A DNA stretch of 64,000 nucleotides, taken from NCBI GenBank assembly GCA_905221605.1, contig CAJNDS010002606.1:144001-208000 (forward strand), given 5' to 3'. Under the pieces are notes generated by a model. That model saw only the letters and a list, made by a program, of their open reading frames with translations. It did no database searches and was not told where the DNA came from. The position numbers and the translations under genes are program-made. This document shows positions 42,601 through 54,215 of this stretch, in pieces (positions within the stretch are counted from its first letter, which is position 1; every line of letters starts with the position of its first letter). The stretch is from Symbiodinium natans. Its lineage: Eukaryota > Sar > Dinophyceae > Suessiales > Symbiodiniaceae.

Positions 42601-45600
42601 GCTGACAGCAAGCCAACTCAGTGTGGTGTTCTCAGGGTGGGGGGGGGAGGATGGGGGGGGGGGGGGCAGCAGGAGGGCCACAAATGGTTCAGAGGTGGGG
42701 TAGGGGGAAAGGTGCAGACAGGCCGCCCTCTGGGGTATAAAAGGGGCATACAAGGGGTATATAATTTTAACGCTACGCGACAAGCCTCGGCCCGGCCCAG
42801 CGTGAGCATGGTGATTCCGCAGCGCCCAAGTCGCTGGACCCCAAGCAATAAGGGTTGGGTTTAGGGTTTAGGGTTCCGGGTTTATGGTTTATGGTTTGGG
42901 GTTTAGGGTTGAGGGGATTGAGGGCTGAGGGCTCAAGGTTCACGCTTTGGGGTTTAGGGTTTTTTTGGGTTTCGGGTTCAAGAGACGGTTCGGCTTGTCG
43001 GGTTGAACCAGGCCCCTCAGGGGGGGGTAGGGGGGGTGGGGGGGGGGGGGGGGGGGGGGAAGGGGGGGGGGGGGGGGGGGGGGTAGGGGAGGGGGGTTTG
43101 TTGAAGGTTTGAGGGTTGAGTGTTTCGGGCTTAAGGTTTAAGGTTTAAGGTTTAGGGTTTAGGGTTTAGGGTTTAGGTTCAAGCTTAGACTCTTCGGCTC
43201 GTGTAATGCATGTTGGGCCGTGCTCACACCAAGTTGAGCTGCGGAGAGGGAAGAGGGGGGAGGGGGGGGGGGTAGGGGGGAGGGGGGGGGGTGCTGGGAG
43301 GGGCTTCAACTGTTTCTGGTCCTGGCGAACCGTCTGCTTGCGGACCCCGGTTTCCTTGGGGGGTACCCATTTGAGGCAAAAACCAAGACCTTTGCACCTC
43401 CGGCCCGAGGCCTCGGCGGATATAACCATCGAACTACCCTTAGAGTTGCCTCAACCTGAAAATGATGGAGGCCTGCGCGCGAATGCACTTCTGGCACCGG
43501 AGCAGGAGGATCCCCTTAGTGCCTCACCCTACCGCACTGCTTGGGGAATAACCCTAGGAGCCCTAGAAGCCCTAGAAGCCCTAGAAGCCCTAGAAGCCCT
43601 AAAAGCCCCAGAAGCCCTAGAAGCCCCAGAAGCCCTAGAAGCCCTAGAAGCCCTAGAAGCCCTACAGCCCTGTACATCCTCGAAACAAAATCGTAAATAG
43701 AAATATAAGTCAACGAAAACCCAGCACGCAAGCCCTGTACGCCCCTAAAGCATTGGAATATTCTACAGTGTAAGCCCTAAAAGGCCCGCTATAAGCCCTT
43801 TATATACCCTACAACAAGACGCCCCACACATACATACACTGCACATGTTTTTGCCCCGGAAACAACGGCTCCTTTAAGAGACCCATATGGCTTCTGTCAC
43901 CAGGTTGCAAGCCGCCGGTGCGAGCTTCTCAAGAGCGAAGCGCGGCGCCGAGAATGGCGAGGTGGGGTGGACACTGAACACTGGCGGTCCTTGTGCCTGC
44001 GCCAGAAGCTTCATGGGTAGTTTCCAATTTCAAAAGTCGAAAAACTAGCTGAATGGTTACATGAAGCTTCAAGTACCCGAAGTAGCCGCCGTAGCTTCTT
44101 CGCTTGCCCGTCGGTGCAAGGCAGAAGATGCCCTGGCTCTGCAGCGAGCAGCCGCTTGGGCCGACTTGGTCAGTTTTTTCGGAGTTGTGGTCCATCTGTA
44201 GGATCACTGTAGGGTCATTCTTTTTGCAGGGTTGGTACCTTGAACATCTAACGGCCCCACTGTACTGTAGGGACCATCATCTAGAGATCTGAATGGACCT
44301 GACCACTTACTGCTTGACGACGCGCTCGTTCTTGCCTGCAAGGAGACGCTTTTTTGGGGGCACATCCTCCGGCGAACGGATCTTCTTCGGGAGCGGGCTC
44401 GGGAATTGGATGGGGCGCTCAAGCAGTGGCAGGCCGGGATGTGCCCACACCCTACCCGCTTTAGCATTGCTTGGCACGATGCCAGGTGGCCAGCCGATTT
44501 CTCCTGAAGGAGGCTGCGTCCCACGGTTCCCTGTCCAAGATATGCCGTTGTGAGGAGTCCGATGAGTCCTCAACCACTCTGACTTTGGATCTGAGCTTCT
44601 AAGCCTTGAGATTGATTGGCATGATGGGCGCTTAGCTGAGGCCAGGCAGATGGCGCAAGCAGCTGCCTGGACTTCCACCGCGGTCTCGTGCAGGCCAGCG
44701 ACAGCTTTCCAAGAATTTCGGACGTACGATGATGTGGGCATTGCAAGTTCCCAAGCTGGGCCTGCAACAGCTGAGGCCATCGAGCCGGCGGCCGCCAGCA
44801 AACCGGGCTCCGTGCTCTCACAGTGCCCCATCTGGAATGCGCTGCCTACTGTAGGTGTTCGGGGCTCTGTTCTGGAGAGCTTGGTGTTCAGGGGTTGCGG
44901 TTTGTGTGGATTCTGTGGGTTGAGGAGGGGCTGGGGCAAGTGGGGTAACAAGGAGTGGGGCAGTGGGGCAAGCTACACATATTATAGGTTTCCGCTGTCA
45001 GATAGGCGGGGCAAGTGGCAAAAATCAGTTAGCGAGAATTATCACAACTGCTGGGGGCCCTTCGCCTGTCGTCCTAAAGTGCGCACAAGACCCCAAACCG
45101 AAGCACAAATGTGCCTGGAGGGTGACTTCCTAGCCCTACGAAAGTAAGACAGAAGGATAGAACGAGAAGGAAAACAGGAAAGAAAGGTAAGTAGATAAAA
45201 GTGACAGAAAAGAGAGAGAAAAAGGGCGTGGACCTCAAACAGGGGTGCCAACCCGGTCCCCTAAAGCCTCCCTTGCAAGAACGAACTTCGCCTTGATGGC
45301 AGCACATATGAGGGGAGCCGAAGTGCCTTTTGCCCCTAGGTGTGCCAGAAGCGAGGAAGAGCCATGTGAGCAGAGAGGTGCCCCTAGGTGCGACTCTTGC
45401 CAGGATTCCGCACTTCAGCAGCGAGCAGATCAAGCTGCAGCCCCAGCACTTGATGTCAGGGAAATGAGCTCCTAACGGCCCGGAACCCAGTCTGAACCCT
45501 GCAGCCCACAACCTAAACCCCACACTCGACACCCCGAGCCCTAAACGCAAAACCTTGTGACCCCTTTTGTTTGAACCCCGAGAATTCGAAGGCTCTGGCA

Positions 45601-48600
45601 AAAGCGGCAGAAGAAGTACTCCACGCTGTCGGGATTCGTGGAGATGCCATCAGAGGCAACTCCTGAGGATACTTGAGGAAGGGCCCTCACGTTTCGCTAC
45701 TTAGTTGTTTAATTCTAGTACCAGTAGGATCAGTACTAGTAGGATTGACTGTGGGATTTATCGTAGGGATGTTTAGTGCAAGAACCTTTGGAGGCTTTCG
45801 TCGCTCGGGGCCTAGAGTCGGCGTAGATGGGAGACCTGACGCCGTGTGAGTAAGGCTTATCCCAAAGCCGTGTTGCAGCCCTAAGCCGTCCAACCCTCAA
45901 ACCTCCTCCCAAATCTCCGCTCCCCGGCAACGATGCCCAGGAGCGGCGCGCGGCCCTTGAGGCCCCCGAGCTCGGCCTCAGTCCTTCGCAGCTGGCGGTC
46001 CGGGCCTTTCCAGAAAGTTTCGGTTCAAGCCTTCTGAAAGCCATAGGAAGATTAGGAAGGAAAGCAGGAGCCGGAGAGACGGTTTCAAGCTTGTTTAGGT
46101 CTCCCCAGCTTGAATGCTGTAAGTGACCCCGAATTCTACCCTCAAACAAGGTTCAGGGCCCCTGGCACCGTGGCTTGTTGTGTCTGGCAAGGACATCGAG
46201 GAGTTTGTTGCTGTGGTGCCACGGATGCAGATCCAGGAGCATCACCGGCAACATTGGCTCACTGCAAAACCGTGCATTTGAGCTGATGCTGTGGGTCCAC
46301 CAAACAGCCTGGTCGCACCTGTCTGCGTCGGAACCATGAAACTTTTAGAGCCCGAACCCGGCGACGGAAGAGGGCCCCGAAGGCAGTAGACTCAGCGACG
46401 GACGAGGGCCGCGAGAAACCTTGGACTGCAGACTACAGCAGGATGCTCACGTCTTCGTGCACGGCGAGGACGAGATCTGTGTCGGCGACATTGCGACCCT
46501 GGAGATAAAGTCTTCCGGCGACTGAGTTGAGCATGTTGAACCTTTGCACCGTGTCTGCAACGTTTGGAGGTGCATGAAGACTTGATTGCGGTATTTAAAT
46601 TTGGGCTTTGCTCCGATCCTTCTGTCAGAACCTTTAAAGTGTGGCTGCTTTGATCTGCGTTGCATGTCTGAGCCAGGCTTCTCCGGGCCAATCTTAGAGA
46701 GGGGGAGGCCCGACTTTGCCAGCTCAAACTTTGGCAGCGTACTACTGGGTATGCGCTGCTCACGAGTGTGGTGTCCACCACTGTCCACCCTCCGTGCCTG
46801 TTCTCCTGTTGAGGAAGCATTGTTGCCGTTTCTCTCCGAACCCCGTGTCCTGAGCTTCGAAATCCTGAGCGTTTGTAGGCGATTGGTGCCGCCCATGCGC
46901 CGCACTTCCCAGGAAAGGCGCGGCAGAGTGCGACGATCGCGGGGGTAGCAGCATGACTCTTAGGAGTTTTGGGATGTACGGCCTTTTTGTGGCATATCTA
47001 GGGCTTTCTGGTGATGAGTTGTGGCCTCCCTCTGTGGCAAGTGCAGAAATTGAGAAGTTCCGCAACTAGAGGCAACTCACCATTCCAAGAAGGCATTGAA
47101 TTTCGGAAGAATGCCGATTCTCCGAAGCAGCACGTTCGCCCCATCTTGCCCCATCGGCCCCGTGAGTTCTCGGAAATCCCAAAAGCGGTGCGTATTCCTG
47201 GAAGCGCGAACAAACCCCCCCAACCCCTCCACCACGGACTCCTGAACATAAAGCAAGCCTCCCAGTTCCTTGAACTAGGTCGCTTTTGGGGGTGCCTGTT
47301 TTTATGGTGCCCCTTATGGGATACCCTCAAAGGGAATCCCAGATCCTAAACAAAACTCTGGATCCAACGGACAGGTCTCAGAGGCGTGGTGGTTAACCTT
47401 CCGACTTCCTGGGAAGGGCAAGAGCGGGTCCAGCGTGCCTGGCAGCCCAGAAAAGATGGTGCATCAAAGCCAGCGTGCACCGCCTCGGCCTGTTTCATGC
47501 TGCAGGGGACCGTAGGAGGAGGCAATATAATTAAGTGAGCAAAGGAGTGGGCTTCGCAAGCCCTTTTATTATTAGTACTATCTTCACTAAATAGTTATAA
47601 CATCGTGCCCTTTCACTTTACTTTGATTATCTTTAAAAGGGCACGAAGCAACTTAGAGAACAGAGTGAATGATCAATAGAAGTCTAATGGAGGTGAAAGG
47701 GCTTATTTAAAGGCCCATCTTTGTCTGTCTTTGATTATCTTCACGGAATTTACTCTGGAAAATCATGCAAAAGCCGGCTTCGTTCTCACCTGAGGGAGTC
47801 CATGCAGTATCACACGGGGTCCATGGATGTCAGTACCGGTGCTGGGGGTTGTTCTTCTACTGCAGACGCCTCGTTGGAGTGTACCTCCAGCCTCCGCCCT
47901 GCCCCCAGGTGCAGCCGGATCACCGACACCTCTCGCGAGGCTGGTTGCCCAGGGGCCCGGATCCAATCCTTTGCCGGGGCGGCCTGCGCTCAATTTAAGG
48001 TCGTTGCCAACGTCCGCTTCCGCGTGCCCCTGGCGGGCAAATGCCGGATCAGGCGCTGCTTGCAGGTTTCGGAGTTATGCCTGGTAATCTTTGCACACGT
48101 ACACAGAGCAGTTGAAGCTGTAGAGTTTGACCACGTGAGTAGGATTGAGTAGGCTCGGGCTGTTTGCAGTTTCGGTTTTCTGGCTTGTGTGCTTGTGGCG
48201 TCATGGGCTTCGACTGCTCCTAGGCTCTCCTTGGCATGCGAAGCCTACGCTGGTTGGAATCTCAGCGTTCAGCACCGGTTGACATTCTTGACATGTTCAT
48301 TGCACCGCGTACGTTTCAGAGTTGTCTCTATTGCTGTCTGCGGTGCCTGCCACGGCAGACTTCCAATGACGGATCCGAGTTGAACCTAGTGGCAGCGGAG
48401 GCAAACACGCAACAGAAACAGACGCCGCGCAAGACCAACCGGAACCCTGAAACCCTCAAAACCCCCTAGAACGCCTGGCAAACAAGGCTTTGAGTTCGAG
48501 AAGGAAGTGAACTACGTCGCCAAGCAGGCGCACGAACATTCTTTTCGGGGGCTACCCTCTTGATAAGGAGAACGCATGATAACACCCCTCCGAGATTCCC

Positions 48601-49075
48601 CGAAACCAGCTTACGACTTGGAGGGACCGGGGTGGGGGAAGCTCACCCCCCCCCCCCCCCAAGAACCCTCAACCCTGAACTGCCCGAAGCCGCCCTAAGC
48701 TGCCCCTGAGCCTTCAACATGCACAAGGAAGCCGAGCTCGCGAGGGATCTGACTTTTTTTAGGGTTGTTCAGGCATGGCTTTGCATGGCGGCGCAGCACC
48801 TCGTTACCATCGTTTTCTTGTCGCTATGCAGATTTGTGCTCCCAACCTTCCCTTGGTGGTATCCTGGCATGGTTCTGAGCCGTTCGAAGTTGCGAGTGGC
48901 GTGTCTGCCAGGCACAGCAGCCTGTGCACGATGATGATAGCGACGTTGGCAGCGAGGTGGGGGGGGGAGGGGGGGGGGGCGGGAGCACACCAAATCTCAA
49001 GCCGCAATGCCTGGACCCGCATCTGAACTCTCGGAGCGACTTCCCAAGGAAATTGACATGGATTTCGAGGACTGA
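39577..49075 (+). CDS. SEC63: SEC63-like ER translocon J-protein, multi-exon
   Basis: Sec63 recruits BiP to the Sec61/Sec62 channel through a lumenal J domain. Blocks in order: about 39577-39710 TM1 (MLFFFLALLSCLLVPWTAAV, ATG 39604); 40204-40273 TM2 (LRRLVILMLLWCWLIYIIIQ); 40655-40720 FDPYEILDVGMTTSTSQIK; 40826-40918 LRKAYHKLSLKYHPDKNK (HPD motif) and FMLIKK; 41121-41165 AYDALTDPVAKRNYR; 41285-41345 AYGNPDGPTRVQLDVALP; 41452-41530 TM3 (LVLVLFLLLFVIGVPLMML). In the Brl region are about 45600-45655 (KRQKKYSTLSGFVEMPSE, tentative), 45925-46000 (ERRAALEAPELGLSPSQ), 46185-46236 (DIEEFVAVVPRMQIQ), 46437-46512 (VHGEDEICVGDIATLEI), 48000-48050 (VVANVRFRVPLAGK), 48485-48540 (FEFEKEVNYVAKQ), then an acidic tail 48920-48950 (VHDDDSDVGSE) and 49037-49075 (PKEIDMDFED, stop). 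Exons for much of the first Brl half (42-45 kb) are unresolved. Confidence 0.85.
40396..40487. repeat. Degenerate pentamer array (GGCTT/CGGCT/TTTGC)
   Basis: About 90 bp of GGCTTGGCTT, CGGCTCGGCT and TTTGCTTTGC pentamers in the SEC63 intron between the TM2 and J-domain exons. Both strands are open across it. Confidence 0.88.
40919..41120 (+). other. GC-AG intron within the SEC63 J domain
   Basis: The left exon ends ATCAAGAAG before GCCCGGCC. The right exon begins GCCTATGATGCC after TTCAG. Joining gives FMLIKKAYDALTD, the expected J-domain sequence, only if the 202-bp intron starts with GC. Confidence 0.72.
41812..41916. mobile_element. Fold-back (MITE/introner-like) element, 105 bp
   Basis: 22-bp terminal inverted repeats with one mismatch: the left arm starts CTACCAATTGCTTAAG at 41812 and the right arm ends CTTAAGCAAATGGTAG at 41916, both continuing inward into AACCCC/GGGGTT. 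The interior has CCCCTTACTAAGGG. It lies in a SEC63 intron after the TM3 exon. Non-coding. Confidence 0.68.
42853..42965. repeat. Degenerate telomere-type array (TTTAGGG)n
   Basis: TTTAGGG units mixed with TTTATGG, TTTGGGG and TTGAGGG variants, in a SEC63 intron. It is followed by a long poly-G tract and a second clean array at 43128-43172. Confidence 0.85.
43018..43100. repeat. Poly-G tract
   Basis: About 80 bp that is almost all G, with isolated T and A. Similar shorter G runs occur at 42640-42667, 43255-43293, 52013-52040 and 18905-18933, and a C run at 48645-48660. Tract length may be unreliable in the assembly. Confidence 0.85.
43128..43172. repeat. Telomere-type array (TTTAGGG)n
   Basis: TTTAAGG units grading into four TTTAGGG units, in the SEC63 intron, same orientation as the array at 42853. 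Confidence 0.9.
43554..43668. repeat. 9-bp AGAAGCCCT tandem repeat
   Basis: About twelve copies of AGAAGCCCT with AGAAGCCCC and AAAAGCCCC variants, in a SEC63 intron. Both strands are open because the period is 9 bp (Glu-Ala-Leu on +, Leu-Leu-Gly on -). Confidence 0.93.
47604..47645. other. Perfect 10-bp-stem hairpin in AT-rich DNA
   Basis: CGTGCCCTTT at 47604-47613 pairs perfectly with AAAGGGCACG at 47636-47645 around a 22-nt AT-rich loop. AAAGGGCTT and AAGCCCTTTT motifs lie on both sides. It lies between SEC63 exon blocks. No function assigned. Confidence 0.5.
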
Positions 49076-49139
49076 AGCTCCAAGCTTCGATGGCGTGCGT
49101 GGAAACCGGTCTGGCGCGTGCAGGGGCTTGGTGTTCAGT

Positions 49140-50405
49140 TCAGGGTTTCGTGATGGTCCTTGAGGCCATGATTCGGCGGAGCTTGTTGCAAAGGGGTTTC
49201 TTTGTGCGAGTTTTTTCAAGGGGTGGACAAAAGAAAAAGGTATCAACAGGGACATGGCTTCCAAGCCTTCCAGTGTCAAGATGCCAGACGTGCACTTCTT
49301 GCCCAAGCAGTCCTCTACACTCAGTGAGCATGTCACCATCAGCGGGTGCCCGAGTGCATGTGCTCTTGTTCAGGGATGCCAGCTCTCTCCGCGTGCAAGC
49401 GCCATCTGACTGCGGCAATTGGGACTTACAGCTGTCAGTACATAGCACCGGACATGGACCGCATCCAAAATATGTGTGTCTGCACATGCAGCAAGGCCAT
49501 AGGCAGAGCCGGCATAAGAACCAAACCGCAACTCCAAGGCGCGAGGCCTGGCCTAAACGCCTGCCAAGACACGCCCCAAATGGCTGCTGGATTCTTAGGC
49601 ACCGTATAAAAGTAGATAACCGACCAAACGAGCTGAAGCGGGCGTTGACACACATCTGGATTCTTGCAAGCCATGGTCGCGCTGCCCACGGCCCAGATCT
49701 CTTGACGTTGAGATTGCATTGCTTCAAAATGGATACGTGGTTCTGAGCAATTCTGAAATGTCCTTCCTTCATGATGAGGCAAGATGACAGCATAGAGAAG
49801 AGCCCCGAAGGCTGGCGGGGGATCGATCTCGCACCGCACGGTATGTATCGTTTGACGCGTGGGCGTTTCGCGCAGCTTCGTACCAAGCCTTCAGGTGCCA
49901 GCATCAGCCACGAGGCGTGGGCAAGCAGCCTGGACATGCCATTGTGGTGGGGACTCGTAGAAAACGCTGGCCCGGTGAGACTGGCAAAAGCATTCGTAGG
50001 CTTGGATCTTAGGTTGTTTCCCTCGCAAGTTGATGACAAGGGTGCGGGTCCACAAAACAACTCGGAAAGGCTGGCGGCTATAGCTGAGCGGTAGGTGCGC
50101 CTGAACCCCGCTGACTCGACATTGGACGTTTTCTTCTCCAGTTCTGGGCTCCGCTGGCTCGCTTGAGTGGACTCCTCTAACCCCGGAGGGGGAGTCAGCA
50201 CGTTTAGCGCTTTGGTATTCTCGGGTTTAGGGTTTGAGATTGGCAAAGTTTGTGTCCTGGGCAGATAGAAGGTTCTTGCAAATGTGCCTGCTAGGCTGCA
50301 AGCCATGTAGCTCAAGAAACCTCGGACCCCGCAAGTCCCGAAGGCTCTAAATGCCAGCACATGCTCATGAATGGTTGTAACATTGCATGGGGCGATCTGG
50401 AGCAT
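49140..50405 (-). other. Long ORF of 421 codons on the - strand, unassigned
   Basis: Open from 50405 down to 49140, much longer than expected by chance. The translation is rich in Cys, Arg and Ser and I see no domain, signal or repeat. The + strand here is also open over long stretches (49090-49746, 218 codons; 49771-50094, 107 codons), which suggests general stop depletion, or a decayed or unrecognised intron-poor gene on one of the strands. All recognised genes here are on +, so a - strand gene would be the exception. Confidence 0.25.
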
Positions 50406-52811
50406 CGCCTAGATCAAGCCCAAGTAAGGAGTTTGATGCTGCCCCTGCCGCCTTAGAGGTGGTTAGTTCCGAAACCATTTCGGAAGCCAGCCCTGAACCC
50501 TAATCCCTAAACCCTAAATCGCGAATCCCGCACCGTGCAACATGACAACGTCATCCTGGTCCGCGCTGCGCCAAGCAGCCGCCAAGCCGCCTGCTCTGTG
50601 GACCCTGCGGTGCCAGCGGCGCTGGGACACGTCGCGGGGGCCCCCGGTTCTGGGCGTGAGTACTTTAATACTCCATCTAATTGTCCGAATTCGGATCCTT
50701 CGACTAGGTCCCTGCACACGGCACGCTGAGAAAGCAGGATCCAAAAAGCACAGACTCTCTGCAGATCTATACTGGTGAACTGTACTGGCGAAACCGGTGT
50801 GCTTGCAGAGAATTCCGAAGTTTCGCGAGGGTTCGCAATGTACTGACATGACCGTGTGATGCAAACTTACACGTCGGATGTGCTGCCTTTTGCAACAGTC
50901 CTGCAGATTTAGAAGGCATGCTTGTGTGGCAGCCCCATCTCACACCATGAACTGAGTACGGAATTTGGGTCATCCCTCTCCATAATTTTAAAGCCGTTTT
51001 GAGGCAAGGTCGCCGCTTCCAGAAAGGGGGGCAGCAGAAACCGGGGGAGTGAGGGGGGAGCTTATTCATCAAGAGGGGCAAACACATGTGGAAAGCAGAA
51101 AGGGTAGGCAGGAGGTAGTAGGGGCGGCCCGAACGGGGGGTACTTTGCTTTACTGCCCATACACCTACGGCCCGAAGCCTCGGCAGATTTTCACGTCCAT
51201 TTCTGGCATGCCCAAAGCTGGTGGCTTATGGTCGTGTTCTTTATCCTTGATGTTATTTATCCTTGATGATGATGGCAATGATGATCCTTTCCCTGTCCAG
51301 GCCTTACCGCCGCGTCCACCAGCTGACCTGGACAAGTCTGAATCGGGCGCGCTGGCCCGAAAACGGCAGCCTCGCCTGGCAGCCCGTTTGGGGTTTCCAG
51401 CTCCTGGGCCGACAGCTCTCATGACATGTGGATATGCGGCTTGAAACATTCAAGCATTGGGAGATCATGAGGCTTGTGTTTAGGGCGGCCTTAGGGGCTA
51501 GGGTTTTAAAAAGAGCACGGGGCAGGCTGAACAACAAGCCGGGCTCATTTGCCGTGCCAGTTGTCGAGCTGTGCGACTGTAGTTTCAGTGTATGCTGTGA
51601 AGTTCAATCGCTGCTGGCATGTCGGGCTTTGTGCTGGTGATCGCTGACGCTCATCTCATCACTCTTATAGAATGCCTCTCGCGATGACCAACGGGACCAC
51701 GACCAAACAGGAACGTACAGGTACAGGACACTCCACAGGGAAGTCACGAAGTCACAAGACTTCTGCTTTGCCTCGGCCCTAAATACCCTACTACAGTCTT
51801 ATAGCGGAGCCTAAAACCCCTGAATACCCCTCAGTCGTATCCCCCCCGAATAAGGAAGCCGCTTCCTCCGGCCTCGCTGTCGATTCCGGGGCTGCTGAGA
51901 CCGCCTCCCGCGGCTCCTGCGGCTCCCCTGCCGTGCACATCAGGCCATCGCGCCCATCACAGTACGCGCTACGAAACCAGCTTGCGTCCTCGCCTCCTTG
52001 TTTTTTTTGGCGGCGGGGGGGGGGGGGGGGGGGGGGGGTGGGGGTGGTTCTTTTCGAAGAATCACTGAAGCTGCTGGAAGCTGGTGCGCGCTAGCTTGCC
52101 CATGCGTGCACATGCTCTACGCAACTGGCCTTCGCAGGACCGCAGCGCCTGCAGAAACTCTTGCAGGCTGCTTTGGGGCTCAACGCCCAAGACGCTCGGC
52201 AAAAATCGGCACGGGTGTTTTTCGAAGTGCAAACAGAACCACACAGTGGTACAGAACCATAAGGGCCTCTTGCCATGACACTCCGCAGGACGCACTGGCC
52301 CTGGTGCAGAGGCCTCATACTTGTGCCAGGAATGACGGATAGTTGTTTGGTGTTATAGGATGCTGTGAGATTTTGTAAGCTTTTGCTAGCTCTCTGTCAG
52401 CTGCAGCAGCTGCTGTGATGATTGCATCCTCAGCCTCCCTTGAGCACATGACTTGTCTCAACAAGTCGACCCTGTACGAAAAGTTTTCGTCCCACACCCA
52501 AACCAAAAGGCTGACTGGTCTGCATTGAGCAGTGGGCAGACTATGTCAGGGCTTGCCCTCAAGCCCGAAGCTTAAACACACAACAGGTCCCGGGTGACGG
52601 TGGATGGTCAGATCCAGAAGCGAGATCGGTGGATCGAGGCAGGAACAGAAGAGAGTCCTGACGGAAGGGGTAGCCATCCTTAATCATCCTTACGCAACGT
52701 ACTGAGTAACGTAGTACGGACATCATGTATGTGGAGTTTGCTTAATTTGTACTTTCTGGACCGCATGCATGAGGTCCTAGGAGTAGGACAGATTAGGGTG
52801 AGCAAGTCTGC
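50406..52811. other. Stretch with no recognised gene
   Basis: Contains a short CCCTAAA-like run at about 50500-50520 and the poly-G tract at 52013-52040. A helix-like open segment at 52137-52250 (LQKLLQAALGLNAQDARQKS) may be an exon of the unassigned gene that follows. A sequence CGGCCCGAAGCCTCGGC near 51169 echoes CGGCCCGAGGCCTCGGC near 43399. Confidence 0.4.
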
Positions 52812-54045
52812 AGGACGGGCACGAGATCACTGTCAATGGCCATCCGCTGACCGAGATCACCGGTGTCTCCTTCGTGGCTCACAAACCTGCAGGCACGTGG
52901 ATGGTGCTCATGAATCACATGCTGAACCAGTTATTAGATGCACGCACGGCGTCCTTGCCACAGGATTTGCTCTGACTGAGGGCGACCCTTTGAAGCGGCC
53001 GACCTATTCGCAGCTCTTGCAGCTTGACCGAAATCAAGAAGCATCGAGTTATCAAGCACACGACGAAGCTTCGAGATGTTTCGAGCTTTACCACGCCAGT
53101 TGGACTCAGCCCAAACATCCTTAAACCCTAAACTCTAAACCCCAAGCATGATTGAACATCCTCAAGCGAACCTTAACCCCGTGTATCTTGAGATTTCGAT
53201 GGAGCAAGGCCGGACCCGTCGCTCATAGCTCGGCCGCTGCCGATGCCCGTGGACCTACACTCCTCGGGCCTCGTGGTGCCTCGGAGCGGACCAGGGCAAT
53301 TCCATGCTTTCAGTTCGAAGAACTCAGTGATGGAGGCTTGTCATCGCTTTTTGCATGTGGGGATGAGGTTCTGACGAACCATGCTGCGTTGAGAGCTGCC
53401 CTCACTTGCGAAGGCGGGATGCTGACAATGCTAAACCACAAGATGTGAGAATCACCCGTGTTAGCAGCTGGCGGTTTGCTTCAACGCGCTTGTCAGTGCC
53501 TGGCTGTGGTCGTTTGTGCCCTTCAGAATAGCGCAATGGTTTCCCACCGTGGGTGCCCCGATCAGGTGCAAAGTTGCCTCCGTCAACTTTCATGGTGAGG
53601 CACAATGGCACAGCCTGTGTGAGGGCTTGTTTTGCAGTCTACAATTGCCTGTGGCGGTTATATCGCACCCGCTGACAAATGTTTTGTGTCGAACTTTGTG
53701 AGATAGCATTCAATCGGAACACAGACTGCTCTGACAAAATGCTGGAGGCTGCGCCAACGGCCATCATCCTATCAGCTGGCCGTGCTGGAGACGAAGGCGC
53801 CATACGACGGTGTGGCTGAACCGCTGCTGGTGGAGGCCCATCATGAATAAAAACCTACTAAACCATTGCGGAGTGGTAGTAAAGTGGTGGCAGGTTTCCG
53901 CGTTGCAATGAGTGGGCGACGATGAGCAATGTCCGGTAGTCGCACGAAATTGTCTTACTGAACTTGGCAGGACCTGACGGATGCCCAAAATGACGAAGTC
54001 ATTGTTGCCGAGGTTGGCGCAGGGTTCAGGGATCTGAGAGCATGA
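52812..54045 (+). CDS. Unassigned multi-exon gene, 3' part (candidate)
   Basis: Exon-like blocks on the + strand: 52812 onward after CTGCAG (GHEITVNGHPLTEITGVSF and VAHKPAGTWMVLMNHMLNQ); about 53330-53400 (GGLSSLFACGDEVLTNHA); about 53775-53850 (LAVLETKAPYDGVAEPLLVE); and a well-formed terminal exon 53971-54045 after GGCAG (DLTDAQNDEVIVAEVGAGF, then RDLRA and TGA). The segment VNG...HKPAGT faintly recalls the S4-to-catalytic-domain start of RsuA/RluB pseudouridine synthases, but I do not see the catalytic Arg-Leu-Asp motif, so no function is claimed. Confidence 0.4.
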
Positions 54046-54052
54046 AACCTCC

Positions 54053-54215
54053 AAAGCCGCAAAACCTTGTCAAACCCCTAACCCGAACGCCCCCAAACCC
54101 TACCGTAAAGCCCCTCGACCCAAGCCCCTAACCCGCGGAATCCCCCAACCCCAAACTCTAAAACTCTCAAACCGCAAAACCCCTAAACCCCAAACCACCC
54201 TCAAAACCCCTAAGC
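54053..54215. repeat. Highly degenerate CCCTAAA-like tract
   Basis: C/A-rich sequence with CCCTAA, CCCCAAA, ACCCTACC and CCTAAACCCC pieces starting 8 bp after the stop of the preceding candidate gene. It reads like an old telomere-type array. Confidence 0.6.

Noticed and set aside
44299-44440. FWGHILRRTDLLRERAREL, reminiscent of the tail of LINE reverse transcriptases
   Set aside because: No polymerase motifs nearby, and the segment sits where SEC63 exons are expected. Too short to call.
50080-50145. Possible tRNA (TATAGCTGAGCGGTAGG resembles a D arm)
   Set aside because: No matching acceptor stem, anticodon arm or T arm could be folded downstream.
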